Below, in pieces: positions 24,513-36,500 of a stretch of DNA of 64,000 nucleotides. Each line of letters begins with the position of its first letter. Position 1 is the first letter of the stretch. The position numbers and the translations under genes are program-made. Location: positions 6,715,201-6,779,200 of the forward strand of contig OZ021722.1 of NCBI GenBank assembly GCA_963978545.1, written 5' to 3'. The DNA comes from Linyphia triangularis (taxonomy: Eukaryota > Arthropoda > Arachnida > Araneae > Linyphiidae). Under the pieces are notes generated by a model, which was given only the letters and a program-made list of their open reading frames with translations, was not told the origin of the DNA and did not search any database.

Positions 24513-27500
24513 GAAAAGTACCGTGAAATCCGTACGATTTTTTTAGCTGTTCGTACACCCGTACAAAATAGTAAAAATCCGTACATTGTACGGATGATTC
24601 GTACAAGTTGGCAGGTATGAACTTCCAAATCAGAAGAGAAAAAGGGAAAAATAATGTTCCATTCTTTGATATTTCAGTGTTAAAAAGCTAATCAATCTTT
24701 AATAATAAAGAAATATTTGAAGAAGGAATAAGCAAATAATGATAAATTATATCATCAAAAATTAAATGTTTTGACATCAACAATGCAAAACAAGAGAAAG
24801 AAGACGGGGATGGGGGGGGGGGGATGTAAACAAAAGTTAATCAAAACTGTTCATTTCAGTTCTCATATTATGACATTTTTTTCACCTTGAGACATTACTC
24901 TTGTGATGTCACAAATTTCGAGTTCAGAAATGTTTTCATTGGTCGCGGTTTTTAACTGGGACTATTGTTTGGTCAAAATGTAATAAAAACAGATGAGTTT
25001 TCCATGAGCTGAATAGCGATCATGGCCTTTATGACGTCACAGATAAGTGAATTTACTTAAAATGTTTAGAAATCCATGAAATTCCCTGTAATTCCATGAC
25101 TTATGGCCATTTTTTTGCTCAAAACCATGACTTTCCATGACAAAATTTACCCAATGTCCAAATTCGTGACTTTCCATGACATTTCCTGACTTTCCATACG
25201 CGCGGAAACCCTGTAAATCGGAAGTACCAGTAACAAAACAGACACATGGTGCTGGTATGCTATGAATTAAGGGGGATTGTATACTTAACTTAAAGGGGAT
25301 TTAAACTTAATTTACTCAGAACTATGTTTTTGATGTTTGATGTATCTTTTCTGATAGACTGAGAGGCGACTGCAATTTTTCGACCCCATCGAACATCATT
25401 CTGAATTTTTTATAGAAATTAGAGAAAAGTGAGTAGAATACGAATCCACTGGTCTGCCGTGGCAAAAATGGCCGAAACTGGTCAAAAATCGACTTTTAAT
25501 AAGTTGAACTAAATCCAATTGCCAAATGTGCCATAACTTGCCAAATGATGAGCATTTTTTTTTATTTGGTAACCCTCACTCTTTAATTTTCAATTAAGAA
25601 GGTTGCAGACAATTCAGATATCTGGCGACGGTCTACTTGCATCTATTAAAAGGGAGCCAAGTTGGCAAAAAATATTACGTCACTTATGACGTAACTGATG
25701 TCGCCGATTTGGCTTACTTTTAAATGATATAAGTTTTCCGAGCCAAAGATCAGAAATTGTTTGCGCTTTTTCTCATTGAAAATCAAAATGAAGTGGGTTG
25801 CCAGACGAATAAGTTTGTTCTCTTTTTGGCAAGTTATGACATATTTGGCAATCGGATTTTAGTTCAACTTATTCCAAGTCGATTATTGATCAGTTTCGGC
25901 CATTTTTGCCCCGGAAGACCAGTGGATTCCTAATCTACTAACTTTTCTCTAATTTCTATAAAAAATTCAGAATGATGTTTGATGGGGTCCAAAAATTGCA
26001 GTCGCCTCTCGGACTATAAGAAACTATAAGAGATTTTGAATTAAAAATTGTTAGTAATAAATCAAACATTATTACTTTAAAAATGAGCTTTTTCAAAAAT
26101 ATTGCCTAGTTTCTTTAAAAATAATAATTTTTTACTAAAACATTAAAAAGAAATAGCAAAAAACACATTCGTTATTGTTTAAAGTTCAATAACTTTTTTG
26201 ATGGTTCATCATTTCTTAAAGTCTATGTTAAAGTAAGTAGCAATAATCAATGAATAGTTCAGTGTTTAAATTTTGTTTCTAGATGTAAAATAGTCCCAAA
26301 GAAAAAGATACATCAAAAACCTACTTTTGAGTAAATCCCAAAAGCAAACAATCCCCTAAGTAAAGTAAACAATCCCCCTTTAATTACATTTTTCGTGATT
26401 TTCGATTTCTGGTTATCTTAACATGATTGCTTCCAATTTTTACACTTACAATCTGATGAAGTCTTAATATGATTTTTTTGTTCTGTAAGCACTTTTAACA
26501 TGTGTTCCATATACTGTTCCAAATAACGCCAAAAATATCTATAAATTTGGAGATATGATTCCATAGAAACGTTTTTAAATTGAACAGCAGATGAAGAGTT
26601 TGATTTGTCCCTGTCAAATTAAATTAAAACCAAATTTCATCAAAAACATTTCAAGGGCTTTCAAAAACCGTGGCAACCCTAGATAGACATCAAATTCAAA
26701 CTATCAAATCAAAATTAGAATATTTAGAATCCGAAATTAGATAAAGAAATTAGAAATTGTATAAGATTGAGCATGTTAATTATGATTTTTTTTTTTTTTT
26801 TAAACAGCAAAATTCAAACTATTCAGTAGATGTGGTTCCTAATACCTCTCATACAAATATAAATATTCTGGTAAATAAGGCCAACTAAATTTAGATAAGT
26901 ATTTTGTAAATATGTAAATTTGGACCCAAGAGAGTGTTAACAGCAAAACATGTTCAACTAAACACCACATTCATAGGCAATTTTTATTAAATTTTTGAAA
27001 ATATGGTATTAAAAGTATTATTGCAGTCAATTTAATGTATATTAAGGAACAACTAGTTTGAGATGGAAAAATATTGTTTATAGGGTACTGCAAATTGCTG
27101 AAAGTTTTCCAACTAAACAGAATGAACATTCATATTACTTACACTTGTTTAAATAAACTCAACATTTTACACAAAAAAAATGGATTTTAAAGATCAAGTG
27201 TATTAGTAGACAAACATATGGGTTTAAAAAAATTAAAAAGATACAGATTTGAAATTTACAATTATGTGTGCAGAATGCAACTGATTTCCAAAAATCAATT
27301 GCCTGAAAGCATCATATATATATATATCAAATCTGAGTACAAAAAGTTATGGAAATATTTCACAATAGATAAAAAGAAAAAACAGCTACGTACGAATAGA
27401 TTTCTAAAGATGGTGCTAAAAGATGTTCAATGATATTTATTTCCCTATTTTTGTTGTGCATAGCTTCTTCCAACTGGAAATCGGGAGGGCCAAATATGTT

Positions 27501-30500
27501 AGCCAGACCTGAAAGGAGATTAATATTTTATAAACTGTCGGAAGAGATCACACAAGATTTAGAAAAAAAAATAAAAGAAATTATACACAATACATGCATA
27601 AATTACTATACAGGGAGAAAAATTAAAATTAAAACTAATATATTAAACTCAAATCAACTTGATTAACTCTTGGCTTTTAGAATTTGCATTTCAATTTCGA
27701 TAAACTTTCTAAAGATTCGTTAGAATAACATTTCGTAAATAAAAATTAAATTTCATCTGTACAATAACATAATAGTAAATATTAAAGACAGCAATTTTCA
27801 AGGACTATAAATTTCGACTATAAGCATTTGAGGTATTTTAGATGCTTAAATATTATTTCATATTATTTACCAATTTAGCGATCTTATTAACTTGGGAGAA
27901 TGAGAGTTGGGTCTTAAGAAGCACGGCCGTAATATATATTCCCATAGAAACATATCAGCGTGCATTCTCTAAGGTTACAACAAAAAAGGTAATGCGCAAT
28001 TCTCTAGATGAAGCACAGGACATTTTTGCTCTTCTTTCAAGTGGATTATGATTTTAAAATTAAGATTAATCTAGTAGTTATGTTTTTAATTTATAAAAAA
28101 ATTAGTTTACAGCAAAGTTACACGAAAAATAATTATTTTAATTAAGTAAAATATACATTTATACGCGATCGACGCTCATAACACAGATACAGCCCATGTG
28201 TTGCTGTTATAAAATGCATATTCGACATAGTTAAAATAATTATTTTTTCCCATGTAACTTTGCAACAAACTAATATTATATAACACAAAAACATAACTAC
28301 TGGAATCATCATAATTTTAAAATTATAATTCATTTACGAGTAGAAAAAAGAGCCTATATGTCCCCTGCGTACAGCAGAGAATTGCCCGTATACTAAAAAG
28401 ATTAAGAATATCTACCCATAGTCCTTTTATTTCGAAATTCTGCAAGAAAATCGTTCAACTCCTCTTTCGCTTTTCGCCTCGCCTTTCGGAAAACAGTACG
28501 AAGAACCTCCTCTTTGTCTATGTGATTCAGAAGAACTTCATCTAAATTTTAAAAATAATCAATTTATTACATTATCAAATGAAAGGCAACAATTAAAAAG
28601 CAACATTAAAAAACAGGCCTCACCTATTTCATGCAGAATGGTTTCATCTACTAGAGATACTTTCAAAGGCTAAAAAAATAAAAATAAAAACAAGTTACAT
28701 AAAAGAACAAAAAAAAAAATTTAATACAAAACAAAAAGCAAAAAAAAATGTACTTACTGCCCCTGGAACTAAAAAACTTGAATGAATTTCGTAAGCCCAT
28801 TTCTTCATTTCTTTTCCGGTGCCTTGCTCATACATTTCGGATATTAGGTAAAAGAACTGCAAAATTCAAAAAATCTATGTTGCTGAAAATTACATTACAG
28901 TACATTGGGGGGATCATTTAGAGACTCTAAGTAAAAGTAAGCAAACATTTCTTTACCATAACATTAATAAAACTTGAAGAAACTTTAAAAAAACTGAAAT
29001 CAGTCCAAGATTCCCCCCCCCCCCCCCTAACTTGAACCTAATTGGATCTTTCCCAGGACAAGAGCTACATAAGGACTATAGTGCTTATCTAAGCCAAGAT
29101 GTTGTACCTGCATAATTTTGGATAAGCTGAGTTATTGTTAACAGGTGGTTCTCTATAATTCGTTCTTCACAATGGCGAAGTTTAATAATTGCATCTGCTT
29201 AGGATATACAGGGTTCAAACTCAAATCACAGAAAGAAAATCAATGACTTTTAAGGACCTAAATAATGTTTTATAGGACCTTTGAAAATTTATTTTCAGTC
29301 CTATATATAAATTTTTAATTAAGTATACTCTGCCAAAAAAGTTACAAGTAGGTGCATGTGTAATACAAATATGTCAGAAAATTCCGATATGGTGCGGGTA
29401 ACGGTCACACAGGGATCGAAAGTCCGAGTTGTATTTTTATACATTTTTTGTTGGGCACGCAACCTCTGCAAAAATTAAGAGCTTTTAAGGACCTCTAAGC
29501 ATTTTCAAGGATTTTTAAGTACCTCTAAGCATTTTCAAGGCCTTGAAAACAAGTCCAAAATTATTAAGCACTTTTAATAACCGTAGTAGCACTGGATATA
29601 TTAAAAAAAAAAATAAGTTGAACTTTGAATCCCCATTTCTTTTGAGCTCAGTGGCAGATACAACTTTTTAGCTTAACTCTTTGCCATTAGAGCTACATGA
29701 GGACTAAAAAAAAAAAAAACTATTGAGCCAATGGAGTTACATGTACAGTTCTATTTGAGGTACAGGTATTAAACCATTGAAGCTACATGAGGACTAAAAA
29801 AATACTATTGTGCCATTCGAGTTACAGGTACTATTCCATTGCAACTACATGAGGACTGAATAAACATCACGACAAAACTTTACTCAATAGCTTTTGGATG
29901 TTTCAAAACATGGTCCTCATGTAACTCTAATGGTAGAATCTTTTATTACCTACATTTTACAGCTTACTAATGAGAGGAGAAAAAAGAAATGCATTCACCA
30001 AGCTAGATGGATCACTATTGGACATTAAGTAGTGCAAAAAGACAGCCAGATGAGCCGGATTCCTAACAAGTTTCCAAAGTCCGTTGAAGGGGCCGTGGTC
30101 TTCTAGGTGACCCTAAGCAATAACAAGAAAGCATCAATTACCAAATCGAGTAAGATAGTATAAGAAAAGTGAATTCCTTTCAGTGCTGTCCTTACAATTT
30201 CTGTGTCGGAAAAGTCGTCATCTTCCATGCAGATAATGTTGGTGTTTTGGTTCAATTTCGATATTACAGGCTGAATACCAAATGTTTCAGGAGTCGATTC
30301 GGAAGACGTGCCAAACTGAAAAGACATTAGAGAAAAAAAGTGATACACTTGATACAGATTTCTCGACTAGAATAACACGAGACAAAAACTTCTTGCAAAC
30401 TATCTATGGTTAAATTAACTTTATATTAAAAAGATATTAGGAGGACATAACATACTTGATACACATTTATCGTATAGAATAACACAAGAAAATACAAAAA

Positions 30501-33500
30501 AATACTTGTAAATACTTGTAGTACTACAAAAGAATAACACAAAAAAATACTTGTAAATACTTGTAGTACTACAAAAGAATAACACAAAAAAATACTTGTA
30601 AATACTATCTATGGACAAATTGACTTTATACAGGGTTTCTGCCAATCTTAAATGTCCCAAATCCCTGACTTTTCATGACTTTCCATGACTGAAGCAAATG
30701 ATTTTCCATGACTCAAGAAATCACATTAAAAACATTGAACCTGACTCAAGAATGTTATTATTTTACTAACGCAACATAGTAAATTTTACTAACGCAGCAT
30801 AGTAAATAAATTATTGTACATGATTGTAAAATGATTACTATAAGTTTTATATTGAGTAAAAAATCCCCGTTTCATGTAAGTAAACTAAGCATAGAAAAAT
30901 ACAGAAAAGGTGTTTAAAACAGAGCGAGGTGTGTAACAGAGCTATTAAGGGTAAATAAAACCGAAAAAAAATCTGATGGAATCAATTTGAAATATTAAGG
31001 AATTTAAGCTTCTAATATATTCTGTTAACAGAAAACACAAGGTAAGAAGAAAAATATTCATGTTTGTAAAGGATGCAGTTAGATTGAAGTTGAAGAATTT
31101 CTTTTAACAATAAGGATGCGAGCTGCCGCGCTGCTAAGTTATAGAATAACTAAAAATCTAACAGAAATAATACGTAAATAATTAGGGTTCTCATACATTC
31201 TGTTGACAAAAAAACAAGTTTAAAAATAGTCATGCTAGTAAAGGATTCAGTCCGATTGAAGTTATACGAACGGCAAGCGTAAGCGACTGTCGGCAGAACA
31301 ATGGAGAAAGGAAGTATGGGTCCGGCCAGCAATGAGGAACATGAGCGTCTGGGTGAAACATTTTGCCGCTTCATCTTACAGCTACCCCCAAACATTAATT
31401 TCCGTTCACCGTCCAGAGTCTTTTCTGTTCCGTAGCCCTCGTCCGATAAAAATGGCAGAGAAAAACATAGATCTCCGTGGCTTTGATTTCAGAAGTTCAA
31501 TACGTTCCATGTTTATAGAATGACAAATACAATGATTTTAAAAATAATGTTTTGATTTTACATTAATTCAAAAATGTTTTATTTGGACGAATAATTTGAG
31601 AATTTTGGTTTTAGATATATCATCTTGTAGATGATAATCAATTAAAATGAAGCACGTAGCTAGTTAAAATTTTACGCAATTCCTTTATTTTTCCAGAATA
31701 GTGAAATTCCCTATTCTGTAGCCACCCTAGATAACTACAAGAGACTTTTCCAATAAATGCAGAGTATAATCAGTAACGAAGATACGTCGAAACCAGAAGA
31801 AACAGCGAAAAATAATTTTCCATTCTTTGATATTTCAGGTGTTAAAAAAGCTAATCAATTTTTAATAATAAGTAAATATTTGAAGAAGGAATAAGAAAAT
31901 ATAAGTAAATTAAATAATCAAAAATCGAATGTTTTGGTATCAACAATTTAAACCAGTAGCATACGGAGTTAAAAAAAAAATTTCAACCAGTAGCATACAG
32001 AGTCAAACCAAAAGTAAAGATTATCAAATTAAATTATTTCAGTTCTTACATTATGAATTTTTTTTTCACCGAGACCTACTTGTGTGATGTCATAAGTTTG
32101 GAGTTCAGAAATTCTTTTCATTGGCCGGCGTATCGTCGAAGTAACAACGAATCGCGATCATGACGTTTATGACGTCATAGTCACGTGATTATGCGTAAGA
32201 TTTTTAGGAATTCATGCAATTCACTGTTTTTCCATGACTTACAGATTTTTTTTGTTCGAAATCCATGACTTTCCATGACAAAATTTACCCTATGTCTTAA
32301 TTCATGACTTTCCATGATTTTCCCTGACTTTCCATATGCGCGGAAACCCTGTTTATATTTAAAAGATATTAAGATGAGGTTTCTTATTATATATATGGTA
32401 TTAAGACGCATTTCTCGAGTAGAATAATACAAAACAATAAAAATTATTTGTGGATAAATTTTTATATTTAAGCATTAGTAAAAACATATTTAACATCAAC
32501 TAATCATAACTGGTTATCAGCACACTTCTTGCAGCCATTCTCAGAAATAAAAAATTTTAAATTATAGTTTTTCTTATGTTACATTTTAAGCCAACAGACC
32601 TGTTTCAACATTTTGTGATCTAATTAGTGAATGATGCTTCTTTCTTGTGATTACAAGATAAAGGTTTGCATAAGCATTGTTTTAGATTTGGATAGTTTTT
32701 GTTTAAATTTTATTCTTATAAACACACTGACAAAAAAAATTAAAAAAAAAAAAAAAACACAGAGGCATTCAAGCTGAGAGGATTAGTGCAATTACATGCA
32801 TGCCATATAAAAGTTCTTAACAGTTCAACAAAAATATTTCGTTCAACAAATTGTCTTATGTGGAGCCTCATTTTAATTCAAAACATTTGTCATTTGCCTG
32901 AAGCAAATTTTATTGTCGATTCAAGACTACATTCAGCAGTTCAATAATTCAAATGCAAGTCAGCATTTGGCCCAGAAGCAGAATAATATATAATGTTCTG
33001 CAACGGGACTTTTGACAGTTACAAATGTTCTGCAGACATTTTTTCAAAATTTCCATTATGACATAAAAGAAAAAACCCATAAAATTAATACTACACATTT
33101 ATTGCAAAATGACAATGACGAAAAAAATTATTTTTCAAACCAAGGCATACATTCAAAATTTGTAACTTTATCAATGACTTTCAGCAAGAAAAGCGCTCCA
33201 GAACGGGAAACGGACACGTGATTGATCCCCCTATGAACGCGGGGAGTTTTTCTACAAGAAACTGAAGCTCAGGGAAATGTTGTTCCGAGAAAATTGAGGG
33301 GGGGGGGGGGGAAGGGGGGACAATAAAGTCGTTTTGTTCTACAGAACATGTCATCCCGTAGGTAAAATTCTTTCTCTCACTCGCGGGCAATTGTTCCAAA
33401 CTTAAAATTGTTCTGCAAGGACTCTGATTGTTCTGCGACGTACGTCGCAGTTTTAGGCACTTTCTGCTTTCGGGGCATTTGGTAACTAATGTTTTTATGT

Positions 33501-36500
33501 TTAATAAATATTTCCCGAATCAAACTCACAAAACTAAAAGACAATTTTAAACAAACCAAAATTTGATGTGGTGGTTGTCTACTGTATAGTTATATATTGT
33601 AAAAAAAATTCTTCTCAGAGAAATGATGATTACTAAAGTACATCCTTTAATTCTTCACAAAGAAATGTACAATTCTTTAAACAGCAAAATACATTCAAGT
33701 TCAAACCAAAGAGCTGCCTCTCTTTCAAGGATTTAAACAAGGTCGCTGGACATGTTTCTTTGTTATAAACAAAGTAATGTTTATTACTTTAACACTTAAT
33801 TACATTTATTGGGCTATTCATATTTAACCCATCCTTTCAATTTGATTATCCACTCATAATTCTGTACCTCAGAAGCAAACTAACGCAAGTGCAATGTTAA
33901 AGTAATTGCACTTACAAATTCTTGACTTCTCTGAGATACAGATTTCATCTCAGATGAAAATGATAAAATAAGAGAGATCAGATAAATCAAAGATGCAAAA
34001 GAAGAAAAGATGCATTGCCAGAACTGTATCCACAGCAGCTCATTCCAAAACATCCACAGAAAAAAACTGGACTAGACTGACTCTGTTTAATTCTCATGCA
34101 AGTATTTTATAGAATGGCGACATTTTCCAAAATTTTAGAAATATCCAGATAAAAATAACCATTGCCACCACTTTAAAGATTGTATTTCCAATGCTATTTG
34201 CAATTTTTACATTAAAAAAAAGCTATAGTTATAAGTGATTGCAGGGCTAAAGTAGAATTAGAATTTACCAAATATTTACATCATATACAATTATTTACAA
34301 ATTATCATTTATAACACTATGTAAGACCCAATTGTATTGAAGATCGACCGCATACACATTCTCAGAACGAGCACATATAATAATAAATCTAACAATAAAA
34401 TACATCCTAAACAAGGGGTGTGGAACATCACACAATTTTCAATTACACAATAATACTGGTCATTACATTTAAATTTGATGTGGAATAGTTTTATCATCAT
34501 TTTCATATTTTCATTTATTTGAAGAAAAAAAAGCCAGTTTGGTAATAATTCTTACATGGGCAAAAAGAAAACATTGCCAAAATGGCAAATTTGACACAAC
34601 ATTTTTTGATAATTCTTGCATTATTCTTTCTTGTAAGTAAAACAGAGGAGATAACCAGTTGTTGAAGAGCAATGCTCAAGGGAAAAGAACTCTGTGTTAA
34701 AGACACTCGTTTTTTCAACTTTTTATACCTTCATAGCATTTTTATAGGAATTCCGGAGGTGGGGATGTTTAGAACACCTTAAAAGGCATTACCATACAGA
34801 TTTTAATCAAAAACGTTATTAATTTTTTAGCAATTGCTGAAGATATGATTTTTTCATGTTCTCCTGGCATACAACTTCAAAAATTCCCATTTTAACAATT
34901 AAATAATTCAAATTCAAACAAACCAAAACACAAAAATCCTACCGTTTATATAATTAGAGCAACACCAAAAAAGAAAAGTGATCCTCACCTCTTCGTGCAA
35001 AACAGTCGTTTCCAATCCCTCGGTGGGGTCTGTTCCGCTCTTTGGGGGATCTGCTGGTTCCGAGGGTGTACCAGGGGGTGACGCACCAGGACTATCTGAA
35101 GTATTATTGGGCTGGCCAACAGGAGTGACCTAAAGATAAAAAAATATCATCAGAATCACGACCTCAGAAGAGACAGATATACAAGGTGTCAAAGAGTATA
35201 CCAGGGCTCCAGAAAAATATTTTCTTCCTGCGTACACAAATACCATTACCAAAAATTTCCTGTGAGTCTGTGTGCTTTGAATTATACCGCTGCAGAAAAT
35301 TGATTTTTACGTACTATTGAGGATTTAAAGTTGTTTAATTCAAAACCTTCTTGGCATTTATTTTGGAAGCATCAGACTCTGCAAGATAAACATCGGTTTC
35401 CAATGGCAAATTTTCAGCTTCAATAATAGGGTCATTAGTACTGAGTTGGCTTCAAGGTTGAACTTGTGAAACGGAAGCAAACATTGATGCTTGTCCAACA
35501 TGCCTCCTTTTCTAACTGTTTTCATTTTTGTGATTTCGATTTAAATGATGGGAATAGTTTTGTTCCAACATTTCTTCATTGCAAATACAGCATTTTATTT
35601 TCCTTGTCTTGCTTGGATAGCTCCTTTTTATTTTAAAGAAAAATGTGGTTTCTTTTAAATTACAATGAAATATCCCAAGAATTCTTTCAAATTAAAAAGA
35701 AGATAGAAGGAAGTAAACTCTCAAGTGCCTAAAACTCAAGATGCAAATGGATTGAAAATGTTACAGTAAAAGAAAAACTTGTAATTGTATGTTTCAATAG
35801 GTTCAGATTCCAAAATTAGGAAATGAATCCCTACGGCTGTCAACACTTCTCCCTACCCCGCCCAACCTAACTGGAATTTCTCCTTCTTCCTAGAAGTAAC
35901 AGGTGAGGAACTATATGGGAAATAGCATCTCCCCCCAAACATCTTCCCTCTCGGAGTTATACGGGAGTCAACACCTCTCCCTTCCCCAATTTACCTAACT
36001 GAAATGTCTCCTTCTTCCTAGAAGTAACAGGTGGGGAACTATATGGGTAATAGCAATCCTGCGGAACGATGTCGATCTTGCTGGAATGCGGATTGCTCCA
36101 TCTGTTTAGCTCATAAAAAAATAATTAAAAAAAAAAAAAACCACCCTCGACTTTTGATTTTAATTTCCTGTGGGATATGCCGATTTCCTGCGTACATCGT
36201 ACGCGCGTACGTCCATTTTATCGGACTCTGGAGTATTCATCCAACCATTAAAAAATTCAGTTAAGGAGATTTTATTTTAACTATTAAATATATATATATA
36301 ATTCAAAGAAGAAAAATTCCTGATAATTTCCCGATAGATTACTGTAAAATCAAAGAATTTTTTAGCAAACTTTTTTCAAATTTCTTCAAGTTTACCAGAT
36401 TACCAATCGATTAGGTGACACCCTAATCATATGGAACATATATACCAAAGAGAAAATATGCCAATTTTTTTTAATTAGTTTTAGTGATAGTGAAAAGCTT

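Larger units (their letters stand above)
22801..25213. mobile_element. CAGGGTTTC-family element (hAT-like ends) carrying nested insertions
   Basis: The left end CAGGGTTTCTGCC and right end GCGCGGAAACCCTG are inverted. Subterminal CATGACTTTCCATGAC words are typical of this family. A second copy is at 30631-32351. The interior is disrupted by a nested element at 22999-24615. No transposase reading frame. Confidence 0.75.
21491..27393. other. RhoGEF2 intron 16 (5.9 kb), fully repeat-derived
   Basis: The longest complete intron. From left to right it holds a direct duplication pair (21518-21672 and 22601-22750), a CAGGGTTCCC element start (21672-21985), a GGTGGTCACAAAATTCC element end (22225-22600), a CAGGGTTTC element with a nested insertion (22801-25213), the TTAA-flanked palindrome (25271-26379), and a CAGGGTTCCC-like right end (26640-26682). 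The stretch 26690-27390 is AT-rich with nothing recognised. Confidence 0.8.
28857..29998. other. RhoGEF2 intron 12 (1.1 kb)
   Basis: It contains a CAGGGTTC-family element (29209-29594) and a tandem plus inverted repeat block (29682-29936). A C14 run lies at about 29012-29027. Nothing else recognised. Confidence 0.85.
30316..34988. other. RhoGEF2 intron 10 (4.7 kb)
   Basis: It holds tandem repeats next to exon k (30347-30615), a CAGGGTTTC-family element (30631-32351), an interspersed repeat (33727-33945) and a GTGTGGAA-family element (34390-34860). A GC-richer patch at 33180-33480 with a G14 run and GCGACGTACGTCGC palindrome (33435-33448) has no recognised function. Confidence 0.8.

Noticed and set aside
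30421..30660. Open frame with SIYKYFFVLFFCSTT repeats
   Set aside because: It reflects the intronic 45-bp tandem repeat, not a protein.
33181..33559. GC-richer patch and frames near the poly-G tract at 33299-33312
   Set aside because: No domain or splice consistency with the RhoGEF2 chain; the poly-Pro stretch is a product of the G run.
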